A stretch of DNA of 64,000 nucleotides, taken from assembly GCA_030068075.1 (NCBI GenBank), contig CM057823.1, forward strand, positions 13,612,485-13,676,484, given 5' to 3'. Of the stretch, positions 21,845-33,520 are shown piece by piece. The notes under the pieces are model-generated. The model did no database searches, was not told where the DNA came from, and saw nothing but the letters and a program-made list of their open reading frames with translations. The stretch comes from Paguma larvata (taxonomy: Eukaryota > Chordata > Mammalia > Carnivora > Viverridae). A program made the translations under genes and the position numbers. How positions within the stretch are numbered: the stretch's first letter is position 1; each line of letters begins with the position of its first letter.

Positions 21845-22884
21845 AATATGGCTGAAATTAATAATCCTTGATCATAGTTTCAGTTCTGTTTAGTTACACA
21901 AGTTAAAACCCTCTCCTCAATGCAGTAGAGCCATGAAATTATTTCAGGGTGTTTCCTAACACAATTCTGAATCAACCCATTTCTGCAGAAATCCTTTGTG
22001 ATCATTAAATATCTCAGGAAGGAAAGAAAAAAACATGGGCTAGGCCATGGGGGTTGGGCTTTGGGGACAGAATTGCCTAACAGGATCTGCTGGTAGCGAT
22101 GAAGTCCCAATAAATACTAAATTGTTCTCTTCCTTCCTTCTTACTCTGAATCTCAAGCAGCAGTAAGTAGCTCGAAGTCTGGCAGGCAAAGGAGTTCCAG
22201 ACACCAAATGCTATATTAGGCAATCCATATTGAACAGGAAGCACCCACATCACTGTGCGGAATCTACTCCGCTACCTGGGAAGTTGACATTATGCAGTGG
22301 GAGCGTCTGCATTATTTAGGAGCATAATCAGCTGGTGAGTATGAATGAGTCATAAACTCTAGTGTCTCATCATTCCTTTTGTCTATATAAAATCCTCTCA
22401 AAATCTTCCCCAGGTAGTTCTCAGAGCCCTCTGGGAACATCTTTCATGTCTATGAACAGTTCTAGGCTTGCTGTTCTCTCATTGGGCTCAGGGGAAAGAC
22501 TGCCTGTCCAGAGACTGTGTTCCTGTGTCCCCAAATCTGTCCTCCCAACACTGTCCATATGAGCTGTATTCCTCCATCCTTCACTATATTAGAGCCAACC
22601 TGGTTCCCTGTGGAAATATAGATATGGGGAGGATACTGCCCCTTTTCTGAAGGTATTGGGCTGCCCCTCCCCACCAACATACACACTATTGGCACCATTT
22701 CTTTCTTCTATCCCCTCAGGTGTCTTAGCACCTAAATTTTTCTACTCGAGGATCCCCTCTGAGTCCTCTTACCATGAAGAGCAACTCACCTGAGGACACG
22801 TAGGAGCCCCACATGCCTGTTCCGAATGTTGGCTTAACAGCCAACAGTTGTCTGCTCTAAGAAACCTGAGAAGTTCACAAGACT
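21845..22884. other. Unique sequence, nothing recognised
   Basis: About 1 kb with no repeat or exon I can support. Confidence 0.45.
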
Positions 22885-23060
22885 AGGCAGACATTGCAGA
22901 GAAGTCTCACAGAAGAAGTGGGATTTGAATGGGATTTTGAAGCCAAGGAGTCGCATAGGTAGAAAAGAGGGTAGAAAGTTATCACAGGGACTCAAGGATT
23001 TGTTGTATCTTCTGGCCATTGAGAAGACAAGAGGTGATGGCAAAGGAAAGCAATATTCCT
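22885..23060 (-). mobile_element. L2 fragment (antisense)
   Basis: AAGAAGTGGGATTTGAATGG, GATTTTGAAGCCAAGGAGTC and a purine-rich strand fit the reversed 3' part of L2. Confidence 0.45.
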
Positions 23061-23065
23061 GGAAG

Positions 23066-23160
23066 GAATTAGTATTTCATTTAATCCTCACATAACCTTA
23101 TTGAGTCCCATTGCCCATGTGTTATGGGTGAAGAAACCAAAGTCTTGACAGATGAATAGC
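23066..23160 (-). mobile_element. MIR fragment (antisense)
   Basis: CATTTAATCCTCACATAACC and GGGTGAAGAAACCAAAGTC match reversed MIR. Confidence 0.6.
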
Positions 23161-23305
23161 AGCCTTTGTCACACTGCAGATTATACTTTGGGAAGTGTTG
23201 CTCCAGGGGGCTTCTCACTGGAGGAGTCAGGATTCTGGAAAAGTCACAGGAAACTGGAATGAATGTTGGCTGTAAGGATGCAGGCAGCTGGCTTTCTGGC
23301 TCCTT

Positions 23306-23357
23306 GCACACTAGTGTCCTCTGTCCACACCGCACACTAGTGTCCTCTGTCCACACC
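23306..23357. repeat. Perfect 26-bp tandem duplication
   Basis: Two identical, directly adjacent 26-base units, 23306-23331 and 23332-23357, each starting GCACACTAGTGTCCTC. A duplication of this length without a mismatch is recent. Confidence 0.95.
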
Positions 23358-23522
23358 ACAGTGCCCCTTCTAGCAGCACCACACCTGTAAGACTGCCATT
23401 GTCATTTCACAGGCTGAGCCAGGTATAAGGTGCCAAAATCCTAAAGAGGGGGCCTGGGGTTGAGAATATTGAACACCCTTTATTTTCTATGAGCAGAGGA
23501 GCCTTACAAGAAAATGAAGCTA

Positions 23523-23735
23523 TTTTTGAAAAATGTTTATTTATTTATTTTTGAGAGAGAAAGAGAGCAAGCAGGGGTAGGGGCAGAGAGAGAGGGAGAC
23601 AGAGAATCCTAAGCTGCTCCCCACTGTCAGCACAGAGCCCAATGCAGGGCTCGATCCCACAAACTGGGAGATCATGATCTGAGCTGAAATCAAGATTCGG
23701 AAACTTAACCGACCGAGCCACCCAGGCACCCGGCC
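23523..23735 (-). mobile_element. CAN-type SINE
   Basis: Antisense SINE from TTTTTGAAAAATGTTTATT to the head CCACCCAGGCACCCGG. The duplicated target AATGAAGCTA is at 23513-23522 and 23736-23745. Confidence 0.95.
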
Positions 23736-24599
23736 AATGAAGCTAATAATAGCTCTGTTTGTAAATATAACTATTTTTACACCTCCCCCAGAGCTGATTC
23801 AGGGGAGACCCCATTCCATGGCTCTATTTGGCAAATCTAATTTTAAACTAGAGGGATTATTCAAAGCTATTTAAATCCTAAACCATGAATAGGAATGGAA
23901 ACAAGTCATGTAGAGGATGAGCAAGTGGTCACTGGGGTCCTTAGTCGTTCATGCAGATGATAGCTTATCTTCTAGGGGAGCACATCTCTGGGTGCTGGGC
24001 TAAGGACAGGGGCCAGACACAAAGATAAGTAACTCAAGGTCCGTGCCTTCAAATGAAAATCAATCTCTCCCTCTATCCCTCTTTGAAACTGCTACTCTCC
24101 TCAATAAACAAAGGAGCTGATAAGGTAACCTCATCGGGGTATTTTCCTCTATTGGAAACGCCAGCCTGGACCCTTCTCTCACCTCAGTATTTTCCATACT
24201 CATTCACAGTTCCACTCCTTACTCAAGCTGTAAAGAGCAGATATAACAATGGGTTAAAAAAAAACTGTCGGTGATGAAATAGGCAAATGTTCTGGTAGAC
24301 TCTGCAAATCCCAAACACAGCTTTCTCTGTGTATATAAACGAACACGAAAGCGGGGAGTGGAACAGAGATGACCCTGTAACATGATCCTCTTTGGGCAAG
24401 TAAGAATGTGTGATCCGGTGGTATGCTCCTTGACCCAAGCCTTTGTCCAGGGATTTGGGTCGGGCCTCGGCCCTTGACCACTGTTCTGTTGGAGGTCAGC
24501 AGTGTCTCAAGGCCCGAGGAACAGAAGGAGCTGGTAGAAATGAACTCTACTGATGCAGAATCAAAATCAAAGCTGCTGTTTTTATGTGGCAGAAAGTGA
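23736..24599. other. Mostly unique; small L2-like patch
   Basis: About 23975-24050 (CTGGGTGCTGGGCTAAGGAC, CAGACACAAAGATAAGTAAC) looks like the reversed L2 end. The remainder is unassigned. Confidence 0.45.
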
Positions 24600-24790
24600 A
24601 GGACACTGGACTGGAGGTCAGAAGGTTTAAATCTGAATCACAGATCTGCAGCTCACTTGCTGGGAGTTCCCAGGCAATTACGTAAGTTCTTCGAGCCTCA
24701 GTTTTCCTGTCTTTAAATGGGAGCAGGTGGTAACAGTACCAGCTCTGATGATGACAAAGCAGTACTGTGAGATTCTTAAGACATATTTGA
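24600..24790 (+). mobile_element. MIR SINE
   Basis: GGACTGGAGGTCAGAAGGTT, TTCGAGCCTCAGTTTTCCTG and AAATGGGAGCAGGTGGTAAC match forward MIR. Confidence 0.75.
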
Positions 24791-24838
24791 AACCGTGCTG
24801 TGGACTGCCTAACGCGTCGAAATTATTAGAAATTCCCA

Positions 24839-25040
24839 GAGTGCCTGGGTGGTTCAGTTGGTTCAGCATCTGACTCTTGATTCTGGCTCAGTTCGTGATC
24901 CCAGGGTCGTGGGATCGAGCCCTGTGTCAGGCTCTGCGCTGAGTGTGAAACTGGCTTAAGATTCTCTCTCCTTCTCCCCTGTCCCCTACTCGTGTGTTTC
25001 CTCTCTCTCTCTAAAAGAAAATTCTTTTAAAAAGTGAAAG
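24839..25040 (+). mobile_element. CAN-type SINE (older subtype)
   Basis: Head GAGTGCCTGGGTGGTTCAG, body TCGTGATCCCAGGGTCGTGG, CT-rich zone and A-rich tail. The short target duplication ATTCCCA is at 24832-24838 and 25041-25047. Confidence 0.92.
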
Positions 25041-25164
25041 ATTCCCATCATTATTGGTATAATAGTCTCATATTAGTCTCCATAACAATATATTTAGAAA
25101 ATCCGAGTAGTCTAGATGTCATTCTGTTTGTCTCCTTCTGTGTGAGTAAGGAGTGACTCTCTAT

Positions 25165-25356
25165 GGGCACCTGGGGGGCTCTGTCAGTTAAACGTCTTAC
25201 TCTTGATTTCAGCTCAGGTCATGATCTCATGGTTCATGAAGAGTCATGTTCTGCACTGACGGCGGGGAGCCTGCTTGGGATTCTCTTTCTCCTCTTCTCT
25301 CTGGCCCTCTCCTGGCCACTCTGTCTCTCTCTCAAAATAAATAAATAAAAAGAAAA
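25165..25356 (+). mobile_element. CAN-type SINE
   Basis: Head GGGCACCTGGGGGGCTCTG, body GCTCAGGTCATGATCTCATG, tail AAAATAAATAAATAAAAAG. GAGTGACT flanks it at 25151 and 25357. Confidence 0.93.
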
Positions 25357-25364
25357 GAGTGACT

Positions 25365-25804
25365 ACCTAAGTAGAAGCATGCCCAACAAAGAGAGAGAGG
25401 CAATTATTTGTGAATTCAATTAAGAGTTTAACTATCCTGCTTCCATCTTGGGTCATATAAATGCCAGTTATCCTCAGGCAGACTGCTCACAACAGCCTGA
25501 ACTCGATTTTTATTCTTTCCAAAATTCTGTCTTCTTCTACTGGAGGTAGAGGGGCCTTCAGGAGAGAAGTCCTATGAGGTCAGGGAAGGAAGCCCAAAGC
25601 TGAATTCTGTCCCAGCATTGCCACACTGATGGCATGGAGAGCCCTTAGAGGAAGCTGTAGCTAAACTACTACTGTCCCTGCATGCCTTGTCCTGCACTCA
25701 GGGTCCCCAGCCCCTGGAGCAAAGCTGATGGCTATTATGGGAACATGTCCATTTGGCCTTTTAGATGGCTTTCAGCAACTACATGCTTCCTAGTTTATTA
25801 ACTC
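25365..25804. other. Unique sequence, nothing recognised
   Basis: No repeat or exon is supported. L2-like sequence starts after it. Confidence 0.45.
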
Positions 25805-25977
25805 ACTCTTAGCTTCCAAAAAGCAAACAGAAGCTCAATCCATAAAGTCCTCATCTGAACTCCATACCAATGGTTTTCTGTTGTCCAAAGAGAAATCCCC
25901 AGTTCCTTAGACAGGTGTGCAAGGTCCCTCACAATTCACTCCCAATCTGGCTTTTCAGCCCATATGCAATTATATCT
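25805..25977 (+). mobile_element. L2 fragment (forward)
   Basis: CCAGTTCCTTAGACAGGTGT, GCAAGGTCCCTCACAATTCA and CCAATCTGGCTTTTCAGCCC match the C-terminal coding end of L2, sense strand. Confidence 0.65.
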
Positions 25978-25980
25978 GTC

Positions 25981-25985
25981 TATCC

Positions 25986-26023
<38 letters not shown>

Positions 26024-26055
26024 CTCTCTCTCTATCATCTTTCTATCATCTATCT
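25981..26055. repeat. (TATC)n microsatellite
   Basis: About nine clean TATC units (roughly 25987-26022), then a TC run and diverged ATCT units. It is inserted between L2 parts. This kind of tetranucleotide is typically polymorphic in cats and other mammals. Confidence 0.95.
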
Positions 26056-26739
26056 ACCTGTACACAGTGTAAATAATTATATAGGAGGGAATTATTCCAA
26101 GTTCCAGGGGGACACACTGATGTACATTGAATCTGAAACGGCATATTGATTTATGGATTTATTGACTCTGATAGGCACTTGAACTTATTCAGATGCAAAA
26201 CAAAATTGTTCAGGTATCATGCATACATTTTCAATGTGGGCAGAAAAAGCTCTTGGCAGCATTGTCTTCTCATAGAGTCACTCTTTCTTGTTAAGAAAAG
26301 TTGAGTTTTAAGCCACCTTTTTAAATCATTCTGACTTGCAATGACCTCCACTCACCTCACATTTCTCAATACTTATCCGTTATTCACAAACAGTTTTGTG
26401 TTATCTCTCAGAAGGTTAGACGTCTTCTTTGTCTTTGTGTTAATTCCCGGTGAGTTTGTGTCCTGTCCACAATCAAATGGTCAGCTGGTTCCAGGATCCC
26501 CCAGGAAGTGCCCGGCTGGTGCAGTGTCTCTCCACACAGTCACACTCTGCTTTGGGGCTCACTAACCACCTTTGTTAACTCACATTCTTATACTTTTAAT
26601 CTCGGATACACACTCCAATGCCTACTCACCAAAACATGCTCTAAAGAATGCCTCCAGTTGGTCGCCTTTCTAGTTTGCACTCATCTGGGAGATGAGATCT
26701 GAAAACTATTATCTTCTGTTCTAGACAGTTCCTTGCGGG
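26056..26739. other. Unassigned sequence between L2 parts
   Basis: It separates forward L2 at 25.9 kb from forward L2 at 26.8 kb. I do not recognise it, so I cannot say whether it is an insertion or decayed L2. Confidence 0.4.
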
Positions 26740-27090
26740 TGCTCCAGTATGCCTTGGGCTCCCTTGACTGTGTCTTTGGTCTGTTTGTGACATCCCCATC
26801 TATTGTTGTCCTTTTATGCCTTTGTTCTCAGAGGCCTACCTCCCTTGAAAACCCAGCATAAATCCTCTTCCTCTGAGAAGCCCTCCCTTGCTGCTCACAG
26901 CCAGCCTGGATGTAGGACAAGCAACCATGACACCTGTTTTCCCTGTCATGGTTTGGCTCTTAGTGTACTTCTGTCTATCTCTCACTCTTCCTCCAATAAG
27001 ATGACAGTGCCTAGAAGGCAAGGACTGTCTCTCTCTACTGGAACCTGGCTCTTCACGAGCACCTCACTGCTCATTTATGGGTGAAATGAC
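26740..27090 (+). mobile_element. L2 LINE 3' end (forward)
   Basis: CTCTGAGAAGCCCTCCCTTG, AATAAGATGACAGTGCCTAG, AAGGCAAGGACTGTCTCTCT and ATTTATGGGTGAAATGA follow the sense L2 3' UTR. With 25805-25977 it may be one copy split by 0.7 kb. Confidence 0.65.
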
Positions 27091-27464
27091 ACAGGACTCC
27101 TGCCCAGCAGAGCAGCCGACATGTAGAAGACCTATGTAGAGATTATCTTGTGAGTACGAGCTCTACCATGCATGCCTTGGTGAGGCATGTTAGTTCTGGG
27201 GTCCCAAAGGAGCCTTGACCATAGAAGCCTTGGCTAAAAGGCTATTTGGGGAATATAAAACCACTCTGCCTTGGATAAATGAAGATAAAAAGCCAAGATC
27301 AGTGTGACAGTTTCACATTCATACAGTTAGTTAACACCAGGGCTGAAACTAGAATAAAACGAAAAGCCACAACAATCCGGGACAAGTAGCACAAAACTCA
27401 TTTCCTCACTGAAACATTTGAAGAGTCAAGAACACCTTCCTTAATATTTAATATCAGTGATCAT
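27091..27464. other. Unique sequence, nothing recognised
   Basis: No feature is supported here. Confidence 0.45.
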
Positions 27465-27535
27465 TATCATCAGCATTTACTGAGCACCTCCCAAAGTCAA
27501 GGCTCTTCTGAGTCAAGGAAATGAGAAGGAAGAAA
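27465..27535 (-). mobile_element. MIR tip (antisense)
   Basis: ATCATCAGCATTTACTGAGC and ACCTCCCAAAGTCAAGGCTC resemble the reversed MIR 3' end. Confidence 0.45.
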
Positions 27536-27649
27536 ATCGGTCAAGCAGATCCATCTCTAGTTCAGCAAAAGCAGAGCGATGTCACCATGCAGGGGATGGC
27601 CAGAGACCAGCTGAGGCAGAGGGGCCTTGAGAAGAAGCATGGGGATCTG

Positions 27650-27765
27650 TCCCGTAGCAATTGTAACATCTTGGACCAGTCCTTCAACCATTCTGAACTT
27701 GGGCTTTCTTATCTGTGAAATAACTCCAGTAGCTTGCACATTCTGAGATTGTTTCCCCTTCAATA
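27650..27765 (+). mobile_element. MIR fragment
   Basis: CTTGGACCAGTCCTTCAACC and TTCTTATCTGTGAAATAACT fall in forward MIR order. Confidence 0.5.
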
Positions 27766-28429
27766 TATTAATGATAGGACCTCAAACCTTTTATTCTTTG
27801 TCAAAAAGTAAATGCCTGATGGAGCCAACCTCATGCCTGTGTGTAGCTGATGTTTAAAGCCCTTCCGTTCTAAGGCTAAATAAATGATTTCTGAATTTGA
27901 GGAAAGAGGCACTCACTCATGTCTTCCTTGCCATTCCAAATATTTCCCTAACATGATTTACTTTTCCCTTGTCCTGGCTCTTACTCTGTTTTAGGGGGGA
28001 GGGGAAATGCTCAAGTGCAAAGAGTTGCATCCGTGATGCTTCTCAGTCACACCACATTGTCATCGCTGGGCCCTCCAGGGTCCCTTCTCTTGTCTTCTGT
28101 ATTTATTTGTTGCCTTTTAGTCTTATTTCCTCCTGCTATTCTCCACCCCCAAGAACAACCATGGTAATGGGTTTAATATATATCGTTTTGCTTGAATGTG
28201 CTCTTGTGAAGTGTGGACTTTTGCTTTGTGTGTACGTGTTTCTAGATTTCTGTAAATGGTATTGAGTCATGATGTCTGGTTCTGCTGCGGATGCTGGCAA
28301 GAGCACTCCACCCCAAGACCCTTCCTCTCCATCACAGAGGATGTCTTCAAGCAGAGATTTGTTCATACTACACTCTCCCCAGTGTGAAAGAGCGCATATT
28401 ATTCATTCTTTCAACAAAAAGTAGGGAAA
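27766..28429. other. Unique sequence, possibly decayed LINE
   Basis: I see no exon. 28130-28390 has the feel of old L1 but no block I can align with confidence. Confidence 0.4.
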
Positions 28430-28665
28430 CAATATGGCGTAGTGATTAAGAACACAGGCTCTCAAGTCAAATACGCTTTAGTCTGAATCCTGTCTTTTCA
28501 CGTTATATGACTTTAGGCAAATTAGTCAGTCCCTCAAAAATCTCAATTTCTTCATCTGTAAAATAAAGACAAGAGCAAGTCATTAGGTTATTGTGAGGCT
28601 TGGATGATATAGGCTTAGAACAATGGAGTTTGGCATAGACTAAAGTCCAAATAAATGACGGATGA
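28430..28665 (+). mobile_element. MIR SINE, near complete
   Basis: ATGGCGTAGTGATTAAGAAC, CAGGCTCTCAAGTCAAATAC, TTTCTTCATCTGTAAAATAA and TATTGTGAGGCTTGGATGAT cover the whole MIR consensus. Confidence 0.9.
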
Positions 28666-31230
28666 ATTAATAAGAAATATTTATCAGAGTGCTCACAGAT
28701 GCCAAGCCCCACACATCTCGTGCAAGGGAGGGAGCTCAGGATGAAAGACAAACAGAAAGTTAAGAACTATAAAAGCACATCTGAGATCATGGAAAATTAC
28801 ATGATTAAAAATCTTATAATCATTAACCCTTCGAGTCTCTGGGATGAAAGTTTCCGATGTGGATGTTTACGAGTGTCATAAGCTGGTTGTTCTTTGTACT
28901 AGCGTGAAGAACCCAGAGGAAAAGAGTCACCCTCCAGAGGAGGAATTTCCTTTTTTTTTAATATTAAAATATATACTTTGAGGCATGAGCTTTGTCTCAA
29001 ATTGGTTTCCCCTACCCGGAAATGAGAGTCTCGCACACATGTGAACTACCACCTGTCTGGCTTAATTTGGCCAAGAGTGTTGTACCAGGGCAATCTTTAT
29101 CCTGAGATTTACTATTCAGGTATCTTAGAGGTACAGAAAGTTGGTCAGAGACTGGGAGGTCCCCAGTGACCATCTGCACCTCCCCTCCTTCACATACGAG
29201 GAACCCAAATAGATTAAGCTTCTGTTACGTCACGTTGTTGTTCTTGCATAATGTTTTCCAGCAGACATGCAGTGATCAGGCAAATTACGCTCGGTGACTG
29301 ATAGCTAGCCTCTTCTGGTGTTACATCGAAATTCATAGGCACCTGCCTGGAGACAGCAATGTTGTCTGACCTTTCGTGAAGGCCAAGAAACACTCCAGAA
29401 AGATCTCCGGAACCCAAATATACCAGGGAAGAACACAGCCTACACTTAGCAAGCCACATGTTCCTAAGCCCCGGAGCCTGTACCATCTCCCCACTGATTT
29501 AACCTTTAAAGGCCATGCCCTGGGGAAACAATGATCTCAGCCATTGCCCTTCAGCAACATGAACTCTGGACTGTGTGTCTAAGGCAGCTGGAGCCAGGTG
29601 AGTCACAAAAGTGACGCCCAAAGCCACAGTGATTATAACATGATTATGAAAACCTCAATCTGTAGAATTAGCTCAGGAAGCAAGTTGAGTATTTCCTCAA
29701 AGAAATGTCTTTCGACTAGTCTAATGATTCATAGGAGATCAGAAAATATGTTATGTGTCTATTTATACTTTGCAAACTAATGCGCCTGCCCTGAACAACT
29801 GCCACCAGTTGTTAGCACGTGGGGAAGAGATCCATTGAGCTCTAGTGGAATGGTTAATTAAGCTCAGCTCTTTGTTTCTCGATCAAATAATTGTGTTGTT
29901 GCTTTCAAATACCTTCTTTTAACCGTACCATTAGCATCCATAGATATCAACCCAGTAATTTGAAATTAGATAAGTTAACACACACGTAATTAAGATGAAA
30001 CAGCTGTCATTTATGGGTATTAGCTGGTCAATGGACCGTAGTCCTCCCAATGTCAAAAGTATAAGAAAGGGCAATTTGACCTTATAGTGTTCCTGTTAAG
30101 GCAAGCAGAAATAAAAAATATATGTAGTTTTGTGATTCCAAAAGAATTTTGAAACAGATATGTTTTGGTTTTATATTTGTTGGTACTCTACCTGTTCTAG
30201 ATATATGTAGAGAGTTTTCAAAATTTGCCACATTTTTTCTCATTAGTTTCAGATCTTATGAGATTCTGCCTATCAAATAAACTGCATTTATTAAGATATA
30301 ATTAACCTATTTTCACATTTTAATCACCTAAGATGTATATAACTGTAATCACAGCTTCAGATCAGCATGATAATCAATGTTATCAAACTGAATTAATTTA
30401 ACTCTAATCAAAAGCAAAAATACCATGACATTCTAGTTAATTCATGTAGTTTTATTTTGGGAAATGTACAATTTCTGTTAGACTTTTTGAAATATTAAGA
30501 TAATTAAAAATCTCTTTTGCTTCCATTAAAGGCCCTCTAAGGGCTCATATACCCCAAGGGTATATGACTTGGGGCCTCATGAAGGGCCCAGGGGTTATAT
30601 AGCCTTGGAGAGGGAGACCTGCCTTTTATTCCTTTTTCTATCTCCCCCCAAAAAGGTGCGTGTAACCAAGATATGAGGACAATGCTTATCTTTCTAGTGT
30701 TTCAATTTTTCAGTCTGAAAAGTAGGAATAACTACTAAACAATTAAAAAGAAAAAAGGAAGGAAGGGATGGAAGGAGGAAGGAAGGAATTGAAAATCAGC
30801 ACCTCAGGGCTAAACCACAGCTCTGCAGCAGAAGAACCCTCTGGGTGGTCTGAGTTCAGAGAAAACCTTGTAATGTTGAGGTTCACCACTTCCGAGCCCC
30901 AGATAAACTCAACCTGTTTGAGGATTTAAAGAATTCTAAAAATTCAACTAGACCAGATTAGCTCCATTTCAGGGGATTTGAATTCAATAATATTCAGGAA
31001 AAGAGTACAAGATCAGAGGGAGAAATTATTTTGAATTCTGAACCAGTGAATGAAGCCAAAAGTTTTGACTCAGGCCCTAAAGAGATTCGAATTTTATTTC
31101 AGTTGAAAGTAAAGACTTGTTGGATTATGTCCAAATCTTCTGCAGTTTAAGGTACAACTGTCGGGGGGTACTTTTCTCAGGAAACAGTCTGTACCTCAGT
31201 AGATAAAAGGATCTTTTAAAAAGTACACTA
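28666..31230. other. 2.6 kb of repeat-free unique sequence
   Basis: This is the longest stretch here without a transposon that I recognise. Small features inside are a perfect hairpin at 30546-30566 (9-bp arms, 3-base loop) and a GGAA-rich tract at 30757-30789. No exon is recognised. Confidence 0.6.
29580..30080. promoter_or_regulatory. Candidate conserved non-coding enhancer (inference)
   Basis: The block is AT-balanced and free of repeats. It has clustered developmental-type sites: GGTTAATTAAGC near 29850, GTAATTAAGATG near 29988, a CAGCTGTCA box followed by TTTATGGG near 30002-30018 (MEIS-like and posterior-HOX-like, adjacent), and GATTATAA/GATTATGA near 29630. The motifs are visible. Enhancer function is inference from their density and the absence of transposons. 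Confidence 0.3.
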
Positions 31231-31442
31231 GGGGCATCTGGATGGCTCAGTGAGTTAAGCGTCCAACTCTTGGCTTTGGCTCAGGTCACGATTTCATGGT
31301 TCGTGAGCTCGAGTTCCGCATCAGGCTCTGTGCTAACAGCATGGAGCCTGCTTGGGATTCTCTGTTTCTCCTTCTCTCTGCCCCTCCCCTGCTTGTTCTC
31401 TCTGCCTCTCTCAAAATAAATAAATCAACTTTAAAAAATAAA
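31231..31442 (+). mobile_element. CAN-type SINE
   Basis: Head GGGGCATCTGGATGGCTCAG, body TGGCTCAGGTCACGATTTC, tail AAATAAATAAATCAACTTT. Target AGTACACTA / AGTACCCTA at 31222 and 31443. Confidence 0.95.
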
Positions 31443-31451
31443 TAGTACCCT

Positions 31452-32170
31452 AAATTCTCTAGAACAAGTTTACTGGGACCTAGGTTGATTGACTAGAGTA
31501 GCCAATGAATTAAGAATTAGGCCAATTCCTAATTAAATGGCTCTAGCAGACCAATTACACTTTCTCTGTGCGCTTGAGTTGATAGCAAGGTAAAAATAAA
31601 AATTAACTTCCAGAAATTAATGAGATAACCTTCATAAAGCTCTCCAGTATGTATGTGATGTCCTGAAGTGACTGGTGCTATAAGATTACTATGATAGAGT
31701 AAACCTTTGATATTCTCTGACTGAATGAAAGTCAGACGAAGCCAGAGAGAACAGGGACAAGGGCACGTCTTTCTAGCAAAGGGGTCATTTTTGCTCCCCA
31801 TTAGAGTGACTTCTTGACAGGAAGTTACAGAGGCTAAATGTTAAGAGCACATCCAAATTTCAACCCTAAAGTCTTATTCTAAAACCTCATTTCAAACGGA
31901 TGCTGTAAAAAGAAAAACAAGACAAAACTGTTACCTATCGTACAATATGCTTCCAAACTCTTTGTGTTTGCCATCCTGAACGCGTTGACTTCCTTGAAGT
32001 CAGGTGCTACATCTGGCTGGTAACAGTCAGATTTGTGATTGGCAGCAATCCTTTGGCAACCTGGCATCTGGGAGGTCAAGTCCGCATCAGGAGGCTACTT
32101 GTTGATTATACAGCCTAAGATTATATAAGCCCTTATGGAGCCCTAACTGTCTACAAATGATTAGCCTCCA
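31452..32170. other. Unique sequence, nothing recognised
   Basis: No repeat or exon is supported here. Confidence 0.45.
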
Positions 32171-32174
32171 CCCC

Positions 32175-32285
32175 TATACTCTGTTTTGGGAAGATTCAGG
32201 TGGGCCTAGAAACATGCATTTTTAACATGCACCCCAGGTAATTCTAATGTTACAAGTCTTTAGCAAGGTTTTTAAAAATACTGAT
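32175..32285 (+). mobile_element. MER5A-type fragment
   Basis: CAGGTGGGCCTAGAAACATG, CATTTTTAACATGCACCCCA and GGTAATTCTAATGTTACAAG align with the 3' half of MER5A. Confidence 0.6.
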
Positions 32286-32467
32286 TTAAAGGAATGCTCT
32301 TATCCTGGCCCACCTGAGGCTGAAAAACCTAACTTCTGCCATGTGAGGCCAAATGGATTATGTCTGATTTAGAATGTTCCATGACACAATTTTCCATTAT
32401 TTCCTACTTTATTTGTATGCTATTTATTATTTTTTAATTTTTTATATGCTATTTAATGCTCACTAAA

Positions 32468-32674
32468 AGTCGGGGCGCCTGGGTGGCTCAGTCGGTTGAG
32501 TATCTGACTTCAGCTCAGGTCATGATCTCACTGTTCGTAGGTTCAAGCCCTGTGTTGGGCTCTGTGCTGACAGCTCAGATCCTGAAGCCTGTTTCAGATT
32601 CTGTGTCTCCCTCTCTCTGCTGCTCATGCCCTGTCTCTCTGTCTCTCTCTCTTCCTCAGAAAAATAAATAAACA
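32468..32674 (+). mobile_element. CAN-type SINE (felid subtype)
   Basis: Head GGGGCGCCTGGGTGGCTCAG, body CTGTGCTGACAGCTCAGATC, tail AAAAATAAATAAACA. A perfect 15-bp target duplication, TTAATGCTCACTAAA, lies at 32453-32467 and 32675-32689, so this is a rather young copy. Confidence 0.97.
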
Positions 32675-32689
32675 TTAATGCTCACTAAA

Positions 32690-33329
32690 TTATTTTCTAT
32701 GGGTGAATATAGTAGCAGTGTTATTGTTCACACAGAAAAACTCCAAAATCTTGGTATCAAGTTATTTTGGAAGTAGAGTTAATGACTGAAAATAGAATTG
32801 TTTAAAAAGTTGTTCGAGAAGCAGTTAGAAACAGTCTACTTCTGTATATAAGGGTAAGCTCCTACTGGATCTGCCCTCCCACAGACTACAACCATAACCA
32901 TTAGAGGAAATAAACTCCGAAGGCACTGTCGAGTGAGAAAGGGCAAACAGATTCTAGAGAAGGGAGTTGACATTTGGAAGAAGAGAATGGCACAGGATGG
33001 CAGGGTGAGTGCCTTCCTCTCTTTTTATTTCTTAGACGAAGAGAAGGTGAGCAGGTTGCACAGCTAAAATTCCAATGGAAAATCTAATCTTTCAGGCCTA
33101 AAGAACCAGAGAGCAGGGTGCAGGGCAACCACAGCCCCTGGAAAGTGAAGCTGTAATTTTGGAAAGGTGAAGTCCAGTGACAGGGAGCCACAAATGATAC
33201 GCATAAACTCTGACCAAATATCTAGGGGACGTTCATGCCCAGGGAAAAGTGCAAACAACCTGGCAAAAGGGAAAAGAACTAGAAGGATATTTGAACTACC
33301 ACCTAAAAATTAGAGTTTTCAGTTTGAGT
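32690..33329. other. Unique or unrecognised sequence
   Basis: Nothing is identified here. The HAL1-like element begins near its right end and its 5' limit is not clear. Confidence 0.4.
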
Positions 33330-33520
33330 GTGACTGAGGTATTTGCTTGGAAAAAGACAACACTTGTCCAGATTATCTGCAACATGACATTCAAGATGTT
33401 CAGAATACAATCCAAAATTATTCGATGTATGAAGAAATTTTAAAATGTGACTCAGACTCAAGGGAAAAAGTAATCAACAGAAACTGGCCTTGATATGACC
33501 CAAGTGTTTAAAGTAGCAGA

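Noticed and set aside
23306..23357. Direct repeats considered as a CRISPR-like array
   Set aside because: There are only two adjacent units, with no spacers or cas genes, in a mammalian genome.
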